37,650 bases of DNA from Planctomycetota bacterium (GCA_016872875.1 VGYW01000020.1:1-37650), one strand, 5' to 3'. Shown: positions 22,162 to 33,564, counted from the first letter of the stretch. Numbers and translations: made by a program. The notes: generated from the letters alone by a model not told the origin.

Positions 22162-25100
22162 TTACCTCCCCGCCTGCGCGCGCAGCGCGCCTTGCCAGGC
22201 CGGGATGCCAACATACCAGAACGTGGTGGTAGTGTAAACCCAGCCGTGGCCGTCGTGGGGGGTGTAGATGGGGAACGTGGAGAGCATGGCTTCGGGCGCG
22301 AGGTCGGCGGTCGGGGCGTCCTTGGGGATGCCGGAGTGGAAGCCCTTTGCGCGCTGGGCGAACCAGTCGAGCGCCCGCTTGTCGCCCGTGGTGCGATAGT
22401 AGTGGGCGAGCATGGGGCAGGCGCCGATGTGGTTGGACCAGGCGGTCTGGCGCTTCTTGTCGGGGCCGAAGCCCTCCAACGCAAGCGTCCATTCGTTGAG
22501 CATCTTGCTCAGGGCGGGGTCGCCATAGACATCAGCGACCTCGATGAGGGCGATGTGGCCGCCGAAGGACCATATCCAGATGTCGGGCCGCGGGTCGGCG
22601 GGCGGGGCGCCGGGGGTGTTGGTCGCCCAGTCCCAGTTGGCCTGGGCCGCGGGGTAGCCGCCGTGTTCCTTGGCGAACTTCACCTGGAGGTCGGCGTAGC
22701 CCTTGATGCGGTCGAGGTACTTCTGGTCGAGGGTCATCTCGTGGCCCATGATCATCGCCCAGAGGATGGCCTCGTCGCCGTCGGCGGCCATGTATTGGCT
22801 GCGCTTCGTCTTCATAGCGGCGGTGATGATCCGCTCCATGTACTCGCGGAGCACGGGGTCGCCGGTCTGGTAGTAGGCGAGGCGGAAGCCCGGGCAGGCG
22901 CCGAGGCGCTGGCCCCAGTAGCCGTCGGACCAGTGCTGGCAGTTGTGCCGGCCGCCGCAGAGGTCAATGCCGCTCGTCGTGGAGTTGCGGTACTTTTGTT
23001 CGGCGAGCTTGGCGTTGGGGCTCATGAACGGCTGCGGATTGGCGTGGCGGACGTCCACCTCGTAGACGTGGTAGCTCATGGCCTCGGCGGTTGTCCAGAT
23101 TCGGTGGTTGCCGGTCATCAGGTAGGCGAGGTGGTAGTTGTAATCCCGGACCGGCTCGTTGTTGTACCAGCCGTAGCGTCCGTCGTCCACGGCCCAGCGG
23201 TGGCGATAGGCGTCGTAGACCTGGATTTCGTCGCCGAAGTCCCAGAAGCCGAGCCAGCGCCAGTAGTCGCGGTTGTGCCTGTGCATGCGGGGGAGGTGGT
23301 AGAGCACGTTGTCGAAGTGGGCGTCATTCGTCGCGGCCCCGTGCTCGGCCACGTGGCCCACGGCCAGCGTGTCGGCCACGTAGCGTGGGCTGACGCGCGC
23401 GAGCGGTGGGTTGAGCATGGCCTTCACCTGTGGCAGCAACTGCTTCCCGTCCGCGAGGTCGAAAGACCAAGAGGCCTCGTGAGTTCGCAGCGCACCAAAG
23501 GCAGTGCCCCAGCCGGTAGAGGACGACTCGCCATCGCCGTAATGGAAGGCGTACCGCCGCAGGTCCATAGGGGGCACACGGGGCGAGTAGAAGTGCGTCC
23601 AGATGCCGTTCTTCGCCAGCTCGATCTCTTGTGGCCACATCTCGCGCATACGGGGAAGGGCAACGGTGACGCGCAGCTTGCCGTTCGACACGCCGACCCA
23701 GCCGTCAGCCCGCTGCCCGCACGTGATTGCCCGACCGCGACCCAGGCCATCGCTCCAGACGAACGAAGCGCCAGGGCCTTCCTGCACAACGCCGCCCTCT
23801 CGGCTAAACTGAACACCCGTGCCTCGGTCCACGACGGTGAGCGCCTCCTCTCCGGATTGAGGCAGCATAGGCAACCGGACGCCGAGCTGGCGCAGGAAGT
23901 CGCGCGTCACGTCGCCCGCGAACATGAAGGTGTGCTGAAGGCGCACCAGGCCCGAGCCCGCGTAGAGGTGGAACCGCAGGCTCACGGGCGTGCCGACCTG
24001 CGGCCGATGCCTCTGGTCAATCGTGGAGGCAAGGAGCTTGTGCTTGAGATTCGCCCGAACGAGGACGACGGCACGCAGCGGGGATTGCTCCTCAACCTTC
24101 AGTTCAGTGACCTCCTCCACGCCGGGGTCGGGCTCGCCGGGGTCAACCCAGGTGCGCGAGGTGTAGTCCTCTGGCTTGGCAATGTGGCTGAACGTGCAGC
24201 CAAAGATGCCCGTGCTCGGGGGCACGACCACCCGACCATCGGCGGCGATGGAGAGGAAGAGGCGACCGCTCTGGTTGGACAGCAACAGCTTGAGCTTCCC
24301 CGTGTCCACGGCGACGCTGCCCGGCTGCTCGGAGACCTTCAGGGGATTGGGGATGGGGGCGGGGGTCGCCCTGTCGCCGACGACGAGCTTGAGCTTCGCC
24401 CCAACGTTCGCCTTCAGCGGCGTCTGGAAGTCGAGGACGAGCCACTTGATGCTCTTGTCGGGCCAGAAGGCCACGGCCTTCGAGATGCAGGGCACCGGCT
24501 TGCCGGCCGCATCGAACAGGGCCGCCTGCCTCTCATTCGTCAGCACGCCGCGCTTGAGCGGGATGCCACGAGTCACCGGCCATGCCTCGAGGTCGGACCC
24601 GTTCGGCTCATCCACCCAAACGGGGATCTCGGTCATCGAGCCGGGCTCGTGGGAAGTGAACTCCGGGTCATTCGGTTCGAGGACAGTAGTTTTGGGAGGG
24701 GCCGTCACCTCACGCATCTCGATGGTGCCAAAGTTGCACTGCATCGGCGGCAACCTGGCGATGGCCTCGCCAATGGCCGCGAGGGCGGGGCGCTTCTTGG
24801 CGTCGCGGTAGGCCGGCGCGTTTCGGGTTTCCTCCTCCGATGGCTCAATCCAGATGTAGGCAGGGCCGGCGCTGAGCTCTGCGGGAGCACGGCTGAGGTC
24901 GAGGGGTCGGGCGTAGGGCGACTGAAAGCAGATGCGGAGGGCCTTCGCCGCGCTGTCAACGTAGATTTCCTTGGGCGCGACCTTCTCGATGCCCGGCATC
25001 CCCGCGGCGACAGCCACGCGGCCATCGGCCACGGCCATCCAGCCGGGGTGGACGCGGTTGTGCTGGAGGATGAAGTGAGGGTTGACCTTGCTCCAGGCCT

Positions 25101-25809
25101 CCCAGACCTCGCACGTGAGCGGCGTGGTTTGGCGGATGCCGGCGAGTTGCCAGAGCATGTGGCCCCACACGCTCTTGTCGTTCTGCTCCGCCACGAGCCA
25201 GCGGACTTCGGGAATCTCGATGCCCACGCGGGGCAGAATCGCCGCGGCCACCGTCTTGCGGTCAACCTTCGTCTTGCCGTCGGAGGTCGGGTGGAACGTG
25301 AGCTGAAGGGGCATGGCCAGGCCGAACGATGTGAGCCAGCAGCCCTTCGCCTTCTGCGGCACAGTCAGTCTCGCCGAAGCCGCCATCGCCGGGCCGCTCT
25401 CGGGTACGCTTATGCCAACCGTGAAGGCCGCCTGGCCCGACCCCTCGAAGGCGATGAACCCCTCAATCGCCGCCGAGCCGCCGTTCGCCTGCATGCCAAC
25501 GACGCGTGCGACCTTGACAGCCCCGATCACCTCCTTGCCTCGGATGGGCTTGAGGGGCGGGGCATCGCCCGCAGGTAAGGCTACTGAGGCGAACAGGCCA
25601 CCCGCGGGCGATGGGCCAGAGACCTCGCTGTCGCCCAGCCTCGCCGACGTGGCGAAGCCGTTGCCGCCGGCGTCGAAGACCAGGGAGAGCGGCCCGCGAG
25701 TCACTGTCACCTTGCCCGCAGCCGCCTCCACGCGAACCACCTCGGCGGCCAGGCCCGCCACCGCAAACCCGACGACGAGCGCACCAACAAGGACGCAAGG
25801 ACGACCCAT
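22162..25809 (-). CDS. Secreted PcRGLX/YetA-like (PL26-type) protein
   Basis: A 1215-residue exported protein; signal MGRPCVLVGALVVGFAVAG with cleavage near AGLAAE. ATG 25809 has AGGAG seven bases before it; the longer open frame is rejected. Residues about 395-475 (EAWPVTRGIPLKRGVLTNER, then FWPDKSIKWLVLDF) match the N-terminal RIFT-barrel domain of exo-rhamnogalacturonan lyases of the PcRGLX/YetA type. The C-terminal half (about 780-1215, NCQHWSDGYWGQRLGACPGF, GDEAILWAMIMGHEM) looks like an alpha/alpha toroid. The first 390 residues are an extra beta-rich region (VVRVEAAAGKVTVTRGPLSL) resembling the central domain of the same family. Pectin-type polysaccharide cleavage is likely but not proven. 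Confidence 0.8.
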   Translation of the reverse strand: MGRPCVLVGALVVGFAVAGLAAEVVRVEAAAGKVTVTRGPLSLVFDAGGNGFATSARLGDSEVSGPSPAGGLFASVALPAGDAPPLKPIRGKEVIGAVKVARVVGMQANGGSAAIEGFIAFEGSGQAAFTVGISVPESGPAMAASARLTVPQKAKGCWLTSFGLAMPLQLTFHPTSDGKTKVDRKTVAAAILPRVGIEIPEVRWLVAEQNDKSVWGHMLWQLAGIRQTTPLTCEVWEAWSKVNPHFILQHNRVHPGWMAVADGRVAVAAGMPGIEKVAPKEIYVDSAAKALRICFQSPYARPLDLSRAPAELSAGPAYIWIEPSEEETRNAPAYRDAKKRPALAAIGEAIARLPPMQCNFGTIEMREVTAPPKTTVLEPNDPEFTSHEPGSMTEIPVWVDEPNGSDLEAWPVTRGIPLKRGVLTNERQAALFDAAGKPVPCISKAVAFWPDKSIKWLVLDFQTPLKANVGAKLKLVVGDRATPAPIPNPLKVSEQPGSVAVDTGKLKLLLSNQSGRLFLSIAADGRVVVPPSTGIFGCTFSHIAKPEDYTSRTWVDPGEPDPGVEEVTELKVEEQSPLRAVVLVRANLKHKLLASTIDQRHRPQVGTPVSLRFHLYAGSGLVRLQHTFMFAGDVTRDFLRQLGVRLPMLPQSGEEALTVVDRGTGVQFSREGGVVQEGPGASFVWSDGLGRGRAITCGQRADGWVGVSNGKLRVTVALPRMREMWPQEIELAKNGIWTHFYSPRVPPMDLRRYAFHYGDGESSSTGWGTAFGALRTHEASWSFDLADGKQLLPQVKAMLNPPLARVSPRYVADTLAVGHVAEHGAATNDAHFDNVLYHLPRMHRHNRDYWRWLGFWDFGDEIQVYDAYRHRWAVDDGRYGWYNNEPVRDYNYHLAYLMTGNHRIWTTAEAMSYHVYEVDVRHANPQPFMSPNAKLAEQKYRNSTTSGIDLCGGRHNCQHWSDGYWGQRLGACPGFRLAYYQTGDPVLREYMERIITAAMKTKRSQYMAADGDEAILWAMIMGHEMTLDQKYLDRIKGYADLQVKFAKEHGGYPAAQANWDWATNTPGAPPADPRPDIWIWSFGGHIALIEVADVYGDPALSKMLNEWTLALEGFGPDKKRQTAWSNHIGACPMLAHYYRTTGDKRALDWFAQRAKGFHSGIPKDAPTADLAPEAMLSTFPIYTPHDGHGWVYTTTTFWYVGIPAWQGALRAQAGR

Positions 25810-25909
25810 GGCGGTGCTCCTGCGAGATGGGGCGGAGAACGGGTCGCGCGCCACTATATCCAGGGTGGGATTCACGCGCAAGCGCAGGAGAATGGGGTGG
25901 GTGCGGCTC

Positions 25910-28147
<2,238 letters not shown>

Positions 28148-28181
28148 GGGCTTCCCATGTGGCTCCTGGCGTATCGGCAGG

Positions 28182-28252
28182 GGATGAATGGATGAATGGA
28201 TGGGTGGATGGGTGTCAGACGATCATCCATTCATCCAGCCATCCAATCATCC
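28182..28252. repeat. GGATGAAT-type hairpin repeat (copy 1)
   Basis: GATGAATGGATGAATGGATG and its inverted counterpart (ATCATCCATTCATCC) flank the core GTGTCAGAC. A second copy lies at 33675-33745 with the same core. It fills the space between the transglutaminase and glycosidase genes. Confidence 0.8.
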
Positions 28253-28286
28253 TCTCTGGCTGGGACCAGCAACCGCAGGAATACGA

Positions 28287-30956
28287 TCACCACTCAAGGC
28301 GCGGGCGGGCTTCGCCGGGGGTTTCCTTTGTGATCTTGACGGCGAGGGGGCGGCTGGACTTTGGGAGGAGGAGGCTGAGGGTGCCGTCGTCGGTCACCGC
28401 GGTCGTCTCGCTCACCACCTTGCCGTCGAGGGTGTCCCAGACCTCGACGCGGAACTTGCCGCCGAGCATGCCGTGGAGGCGGACCGGGCGGTCGGCGAGG
28501 AGGAGCGGGCGGTCGGCGTGCTCGGGGCGCACGATGCGCGTCTCGTCGTAGACCCACAGGAAGGCCTCGGAGGGCGACACGAGGCCCTGGAGGCTCACGG
28601 CCGCGTCGTCGCTGACCTTGACCTGGGACACGACGACCTCGTAGTTCTTGCCGCGGCGGTCAATGCCGCTGGCGAACTTGCCGAGGACGGCCCAGTGGGG
28701 GTAGAGCTTGTTCTTGTCCACGAACGTGTCCCACCACCAGGGCATGGCGTTGCCGGCGAAGGGGCTGGTGAAGGCGAGCCAGAGGCCGGCGTGGAGGTGG
28801 ATGCCGCGGGAGTCGCCGAGGTCGTCGGCCGGCTTGAAGCCTGCGGAGAACTCGCCGATGAACATCGGCTTGCGGAGCTTGCGGTAGCGGAGCCAGGCGG
28901 CGCGGAACTGCTCGCCCAGGTCGCGCGTGTAGAGGTGGATGGGCACGAAGTCGATCTCGGGCAGCTCGAAGAGCGCGGTCATGCGGCCTGGGCTGGCGAC
29001 GCTGGTGGTGACGAGGTGGCCGTGGGCGTCGGCCTTCTTCAGGTGGGCGGCCATCTCGCGGTGCCAGGCCACGACGTCCGCCTCGCGGTCCGCCCGGGCG
29101 AGGTCCACCTCGTTCCACAGCTCCCAGGCGAAGAGGGTGGTGCTGTGTCCCCAGCGCGCGGCGGCGTAGTCGAGGAACCGCTTATGGAGCTCGCGGGCCT
29201 TGGCGTCGGTGAAGAAGTCGCCCGCCCAGGTGCACGGCCCCCCGTTCGCCGCGTTGTAGGGATTCTTGTCCCACGAGGCGTCCTGCATGCCGTGGTAGCG
29301 GAGGACGAGCTGGACGTAGATGCCGCGCGCGCGGCAGAGGTCGAAGAGCTTGTCAATGGCCTTGGCCACGGCGAGGTCGTACTTGCCGGCCTCCTTGGGG
29401 TCTTCGAGTTGGAGGTTCCAGGGGCAGAGCCACACTCTGACCAGGTTGCCGCCGTAGGACTTCATCTGGTCGAGGTAGTATTCGTAGTTGGCGGCCCAGC
29501 AGATGTTCTGGCCGATGGGGTAGAAGAAGGCGCCGGAGTCGAACTCGAAGAATTGGGGGTCGGCCTTAGAGACACGGATGAACCCGCGAGGGAGCGATCT
29601 CTGATTTCTGATTTCTGATTTCTGATTGTCTGCTGTCGTCTGTCCTCTGTCGTCTGTCTTCTGTCCTCCCCCTTCCTGCCGGCAGAGGAACTCGTAGGTC
29701 TGGGAGGTGGCCTCGCCGCCGGTGTCCTTGACGGTGACGTCGTAGCGCCAGAGGCCGACCTCTGTGGGGGTGAAGCGGATGCGCCAGGTGGGCTTCGCAG
29801 CAGCCAGGGCGTCGGCCGGCACGGTGGCCTCATAGACGAAGCCCCTTACCTCGAGCCGCTTGCCCGAGGGCGCGAGGAACGAGGCCAGGAGGTCAACCTC
29901 CGTGCGGTCGAAGAAGTTCTGGTAGGCGCCCTCGAAGGCCACGGCGAGCTCGAGGGTGTCGAAGCGGGCGAGGGTGGCGGCGGATGCCTGGATGCTCTTG
30001 ATGACGGGCTTGCCCTTGGCCCCCAACTTGGCGGCGGGGTGGTCGAAGCGGAGGTTGTCCACGTGGACCGTCCCCTCCTTCTCGGCGCGCTCGCGGAAGA
30101 TCAGGCTCACGCGGTTCACGTTGTCGCGGTTCCAGTTCCACGACGTGCCCCAGGGTCCTTTCTCGGCGAAGGCGAGGTCGGCGAGGCGGAAGGTGACGTC
30201 GCGGTTCCAGCCGGTCTCCAGGTGCTGGGGCGGGGTGGTGAAGAGCGTGGCGTCGTAGCCGGCTCGGATGCCGAGGGCGAGGTCGAGCGGCCCGCCGTCG
30301 TTGTAGACGTCCACGCGGGCGGCCGTGGCGTTCGTGAGGTCGAGCTTCACCTCGCGGCGGAGCTCGAAGTTGCCCTTGCCGAATGCCTTCCAGGCCGCCT
30401 TGAGCGCCTTCTGGCCTTCGGAGACTCGTTCGTCGGCGAGGGCGAGGGTGGCGTGGTCGGCCGCGCTCTCCACCGCCCAGGCGTTGGCGGCCTCGAAGCC
30501 GTCGAAGACCTCGAAGGCCGTGGCGAGCTCCTCGGCGGGCCTGGCCACTGTGGTCGTGGTGTCGTCTGAAGAAGGGGGCTTCCGCGTCGTCGTGCCCAGG
30601 CCGGTGTCCGGCCCCTGGTCGAAGGGCGTGGTGTCGGGGGGCCTGGACGGCTCGGTGGTGGAGCGGCGGGAGGTGCCGGTGCCAGGCCGCGCCCAGGGGC
30701 TTTCGTCCTCGGTCCGGGTGCCAACGTCCGAGGTATCGGGGGCGGGACGGGTGGAGGTGTCCGTCTTTGGCAGTTCTGGTGTTGGCTTCGTGGCTTGGCT
30801 CGTGGCCGGCTTGGGCGCGGCTGGCGTCTGCGTGGTCGGCGCCTTCTTCTCCTCGCCGCGCCGGGCCAGCCGGCCTCTGATCCCCCACACCATGAAGATG
30901 ACCACTACCGCGAGGGTCGCGGCGAGGAACAGGACGGTGTACACTCGATTGACCAT
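28287..30956 (-). CDS. Membrane-anchored DUF5060/GH5-like glycoside hydrolase
   Basis: 889 residues. One N-terminal helix (about 7-24, VLFLAATLAVVVIFMVWG) anchors it, then a Thr/Pro/Ser-rich linker (35-140), a carbohydrate-binding-like beta domain (about 145-310), a DUF5060-like domain (about 317-427) and a GH5-like barrel (about 460-780). WELWNEVD gives the acid/base E616 and MFIGEFSAG the probable nucleophile E702. ATG 30956 is preferred over an upstream in-frame ATG because GGAGGTGATC precedes it. Residues about 431-453 (GQKTDDRGQTTADNQKSEIR) are a repeat inserted between DUF5060 and the barrel. The substrate is unknown, probably a beta-linked glycan. Confidence 0.87.
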   Translation of the reverse strand: MVNRVYTVLFLAATLAVVVIFMVWGIRGRLARRGEEKKAPTTQTPAAPKPATSQATKPTPELPKTDTSTRPAPDTSDVGTRTEDESPWARPGTGTSRRSTTEPSRPPDTTPFDQGPDTGLGTTTRKPPSSDDTTTTVARPAEELATAFEVFDGFEAANAWAVESAADHATLALADERVSEGQKALKAAWKAFGKGNFELRREVKLDLTNATAARVDVYNDGGPLDLALGIRAGYDATLFTTPPQHLETGWNRDVTFRLADLAFAEKGPWGTSWNWNRDNVNRVSLIFRERAEKEGTVHVDNLRFDHPAAKLGAKGKPVIKSIQASAATLARFDTLELAVAFEGAYQNFFDRTEVDLLASFLAPSGKRLEVRGFVYEATVPADALAAAKPTWRIRFTPTEVGLWRYDVTVKDTGGEATSQTYEFLCRQEGGGQKTDDRGQTTADNQKSEIRNQRSLPRGFIRVSKADPQFFEFDSGAFFYPIGQNICWAANYEYYLDQMKSYGGNLVRVWLCPWNLQLEDPKEAGKYDLAVAKAIDKLFDLCRARGIYVQLVLRYHGMQDASWDKNPYNAANGGPCTWAGDFFTDAKARELHKRFLDYAAARWGHSTTLFAWELWNEVDLARADREADVVAWHREMAAHLKKADAHGHLVTTSVASPGRMTALFELPEIDFVPIHLYTRDLGEQFRAAWLRYRKLRKPMFIGEFSAGFKPADDLGDSRGIHLHAGLWLAFTSPFAGNAMPWWWDTFVDKNKLYPHWAVLGKFASGIDRRGKNYEVVVSQVKVSDDAAVSLQGLVSPSEAFLWVYDETRIVRPEHADRPLLLADRPVRLHGMLGGKFRVEVWDTLDGKVVSETTAVTDDGTLSLLLPKSSRPLAVKITKETPGEARPRLEW
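29598..29666. repeat. In-frame repeat in the GH5-like gene
   Basis: It combines GATTTCTGATTTCTGATTTC with a TCTGTCCTCTGTCGTCTGTC tract on the plus strand. Read on the coding strand it gives KTDDRGQTTADNQKSEIRNQ. It lies at a domain junction, not in the barrel. It is related to the repeat at 27600-27680. Confidence 0.88.
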
Positions 30957-30972
30957 GCTGATCACCTCCATT

Positions 30973-31028
30973 TGTGCCACGGTCGGCTAGGCCGACCGTG
31001 CACGGTTGGGCAAGCCAACCGTGGCACA
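30973..31028. repeat. TGTGCCACGGT double-hairpin repeat
   Basis: ACGGTCGGC-TAG-GCCGACCGT is followed by ACGGTTGGGCAAGCCAACCGT, with outer TGTGCCAC/GTGGCACA ends. It lies in the leader of the glycosidase mRNA. Its first half recurs in frame inside the DUF3352-like gene at 31795-31833. Confidence 0.82.
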
Positions 31029-31051
31029 GGCCGGGGAACCCCAATGCCCCT

Positions 31052-31080
31052 ATTCTAGCCACAAGCGCCCGCGTTTTCAA
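31052..31080 (-). promoter_or_regulatory. Promoter of the DUF5060/GH5-like gene
   Basis: On the minus strand, TTGAAA (31080-31075) and TAGAAT (31057-31052) are 17 bases apart. The leader of about 90 bases contains the 30973-31028 double hairpin, which could affect translation. Confidence 0.6.
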
Positions 31081-31095
31081 TCCGTTCCCCTCTTA

Positions 31096-31205
31096 CTCTC
31101 GTTCCCACGCTCCGCGTGGGAACGCGCGTCCGCGACGCTCTGCGTCGTCATCGGGGACGCGGAGCGTCCGGGCCACCGTTCCCACGCGGAGCGTGGGAAC
31201 GAGAG
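31096..31205. repeat. CTCGTTCCCACGCTCCGCGTGGGAAC-type repeat (copy 1)
   Basis: A 110-bp unit with inverted ends CTCTCGTTCCCACGC and GCGTGGGAACGAGAG and an inner pair GCGTCCGCGACGCTCTGCG/CGCGGAGCGTCC. A second copy lies at 33565-33674. Repeats of this type are common in bacterial genomes and produce spurious RSAWERE-like peptides. Confidence 0.85.
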
Positions 31206-31245
31206 GGGATAGCATCATCGCGCCCCAAGGGCACCCCTGCGATGG

Positions 31246-31276
31246 CCTCCCGAAGGTATTGGAGCCTTCGGGGGGG
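31246..31276. repeat. Short CCGAAGG hairpin repeat (copy 2)
   Basis: CCGAAGG-TATTGGAG-CCTTCGG forms a perfect 7-bp stem. It is the reverse-oriented relative of 5082-5112 and lies about 75 bases before ATG 31351. Confidence 0.65.
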
Positions 31277-31350
31277 ATGGGGAACTTTCCGACCCATCGC
31301 GCTGTATGGTGCGAGAGGGGAGACGCCCGAGCAGAGAAAGGACTGCCCCA

Positions 31351-33543
31351 ATGGGCAGAAAGACCTCCTTGTTCGCGCTGGTTCTGGCCGTGGCCGCGAT
31401 GGAGTGCGTCGGGGGCGAGGCCGGCGAACCCACGGCAATCGAGCGCCTGCTGCCCGCCGACGCCATCGCCGTGGCGCAGGCACGGGATATGAAGGCGCTC
31501 GGGGCCGCGTTCGAGCAGAGCGCGCTCGCGGACGCCATCAAAGGCTCGCAACTGCTCCGCTACTTCCGCACGGCGGCGGGGGCCGTCGTGGAGCTAGGCG
31601 CAACGATCCTGTCAGGGTTGCCGGGCGATGAGCTCGGCGCCTGCCTCGGCTCCAACGCTGCCGTGGCACTGCTCGATTTCAAGGACGCCACGGACCTCCG
31701 CCAGCGCGTGCCCGTCGTCCTCCTCATCGAGGCCGCTGATAGCAAGAAGCTGGAAACCACCCTTCTGGCGCAGCTCCAGATTCTCTCGCTCCTCGGTGCC
31801 ACGGTCGGCTCGGCCGACCGTGCGGGCGCCACCATCCACGAGCTCAGTCTGCCAAACGGGGCGGTTCTGGCCTTCGCCTTCCGGGAAGGCGTCTTCATCG
31901 CAGGCGGGCGCGAGGGGGTCAACGCCCTCCTCGCCTCGCTCGGGGGCGAGGGGCCGCGCCTCGCCGCGTCGCCCGGCTATCAGGCGGCGCGCAACGCCCT
32001 GCCCCTTGTGGGCGGCATCAGCCTCTACGTCAACGCTCGCTCGCTGATCGAGCGGAGCGGGCTGGCCGCGGACCCCGCGCGCCTGAAGCCGCTCCAGGCC
32101 ATCGGGCTGGCCAACGCGGCCGCGGCCGGCATCGCCCTTGACTTCCAGGGCCGCCAGCTCCGCGAGCGGGTCTTCGTGAAGCTCGAAGGCCCGCCCACCG
32201 GCCTCCTCCGCCTCCTCACCGAGGGGCAGCCTGTCGCGTCGGCCTCGGCCCACTTCATCCCCCAGGGCTACACGGCTCTCCTCTCCATGTCGCTGCGCGA
32301 CGTGGGGCTGTGGGACCGCTTCCGCGCGTTCCTCCAGGAGGTCCAGGGACCGGCCGCCGCCGACGGAGTTGACACCGTGGGCAACGAAATCCAGAAGCAG
32401 TTCGGCGTTCACCCCAAGGCGGGCATCTTCGACACCTTCGGCGACGAGGCGTTCCTGGCCCTGGACCTCAGCAAGCTCGCCGCGTTCCACGGCAGCGGCC
32501 GGACCCCGAAGCCGCAGGAGTTCCCCATCATCTTCGGCGCAAAGCTCCGCGACGCCGCCACACTCAAGGCGACCGCCGACCGCATCGCCGCGAACCAACT
32601 GCTCTACGACAAGGGCATCCAGCGCACCACCATCGAGCACCAGGGCGCCGCAGTCTGGGCCTTCCGAACCCCCCTCAGCCCCGAGCTCCGCCCCTCAATC
32701 GCCATCCTGGACGACCTGTTCCTCTTCTCGCTCCGTCCCGAGCCGCTCACGGCGGCGCTCGACGCGCGGAAGGCGGGCAAGCCCTTCGCCGCGGGCGCAC
32801 CCGCCGCCGCCCCTGCCCACCTGACCCTTCAGGCCAACGACGCCCAGCTCCTCGCCTCGCTCCTGGCCTGCGTCCGCAACGACCTCCCAGAGGGCGCCAA
32901 GCGCCTCCTGCCCGAGGCCGACAAGATCATCGCCTCCCTCCACGGCTACCGCGCAGTCCTGCGCCGCGAGCCGCAAGGCATCATCTTCGAGGCTTGCTCC
33001 GACATCGGCACTGCGGGAACTATTCTCGCCGCCGCACCAATGCTCGACCAGGGCAACGCCATCATCGCGCGCCGCGTGAACGCCGACTTCGACCAGCTCG
33101 GCGGCGCGCTCGAGGCCTACCGCGCCAAGAACGGCCACTACCCCGAGACCCTCGACCAGCTCGTGCCCGACTTCCTGCCGAATCCCGTCAACGACCGCTT
33201 CGTGCCCGAGCGCCCCTACGGCTACAGCCGCGGCCAGCCAGGGCCAGACGGCAAGCCCCCCGACGCCTGGCTCATCACCAGCGTTGGGCCTGACCACCAC
33301 CCGAACATCCCGGTCGAGCAGTTCGACCCCCCCGTCTGGGCCGCACGCCTCAAGAGCCAGGACCCCGAGGAGATAGCCCTTCTCAAGCGGGTCATCTACC
33401 GCTTCCAGCCCGAGCGCTACCCCGACGAGCGGAAGAACGACGACGAGGGCGACCTCTACCGCATGGGCGGCAAGGGCCTGGCCGCCCAGCCCTCCACACC
33501 CCCGCCCCCAAAGAAAGCTGGCGCGCCGAAAGAGGATTTCTGA
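31351..33543 (+). CDS. Secreted DUF3352-like protein with C-terminal pseudopilin-like domain
   Basis: A 730-residue exported protein; signal MGRKTSLFALVLAVAAMECV. ATG 31351 has AAAGGA eight bases upstream. Residues about 30-550 (LLPADAIAVAQARDMKAL start; repeated scoring-type strands) resemble the DUF3352-like proteins common in planctomycetes, of unknown function. Residues about 576-670 (DFDQLGGALEAYRAKNGHYP, LDQLVPDFLP, GPDGKPPDAWLITSVGPD) match the globular part of type II secretion pseudopilins (GspG-like) but lack the N-terminal methylated helix. A genomic repeat is read in frame as TVGSADRAGAT (about 152-161). It is divergent from the glycosidase gene and followed by the PEGA-TPR gene. 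Confidence 0.78.
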   Translation: MGRKTSLFALVLAVAAMECVGGEAGEPTAIERLLPADAIAVAQARDMKALGAAFEQSALADAIKGSQLLRYFRTAAGAVVELGATILSGLPGDELGACLGSNAAVALLDFKDATDLRQRVPVVLLIEAADSKKLETTLLAQLQILSLLGATVGSADRAGATIHELSLPNGAVLAFAFREGVFIAGGREGVNALLASLGGEGPRLAASPGYQAARNALPLVGGISLYVNARSLIERSGLAADPARLKPLQAIGLANAAAAGIALDFQGRQLRERVFVKLEGPPTGLLRLLTEGQPVASASAHFIPQGYTALLSMSLRDVGLWDRFRAFLQEVQGPAAADGVDTVGNEIQKQFGVHPKAGIFDTFGDEAFLALDLSKLAAFHGSGRTPKPQEFPIIFGAKLRDAATLKATADRIAANQLLYDKGIQRTTIEHQGAAVWAFRTPLSPELRPSIAILDDLFLFSLRPEPLTAALDARKAGKPFAAGAPAAAPAHLTLQANDAQLLASLLACVRNDLPEGAKRLLPEADKIIASLHGYRAVLRREPQGIIFEACSDIGTAGTILAAAPMLDQGNAIIARRVNADFDQLGGALEAYRAKNGHYPETLDQLVPDFLPNPVNDRFVPERPYGYSRGQPGPDGKPPDAWLITSVGPDHHPNIPVEQFDPPVWAARLKSQDPEEIALLKRVIYRFQPERYPDERKNDDEGDLYRMGGKGLAAQPSTPPPPKKAGAPKEDF
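31795..31833. repeat. In-frame hairpin repeat in the DUF3352-like gene
   Basis: GGTGCCACGGTCGGCTCGGC plus CGACCGTGCGGGCGCCACC is a near-perfect palindrome matching the first half of the 30973-31028 element. It adds about 13 residues without breaking the frame. Confidence 0.8.
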
Positions 33544-33549
33544 TATAAT
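33544..33549 (+). promoter_or_regulatory. Possible -10 box downstream of the DUF3352-like gene
   Basis: A perfect TATAAT lies at 33544-33549, starting on the base just after the TGA stop, but the best -35-like hexamer is weak and badly spaced. If used, it would give the PEGA-TPR gene a leader of about 235 bases made mostly of repeats. Confidence 0.3.
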
Positions 33550-33564
33550 CACCGCCACCGCCTC

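Larger units (their letters stand above)
30957..31350. other. Divergent intergenic region made of repeats and promoter
   Basis: There is no credible gene in these 394 bases between two divergent genes. In order it holds a double hairpin (30973-31028), the promoter of the glycosidase gene (31052-31080), a 110-bp double-palindrome repeat (31096-31205) and a short hairpin (31246-31276). I see no convincing promoter for the plus-strand gene. Confidence 0.75.

Noticed and set aside
22192..25578. Long open frame of 1128 codons on the plus strand
   Set aside because: It lies fully opposite the PL26-like gene, which has signal peptide, ribosome site and family motifs; the plus frame has none.
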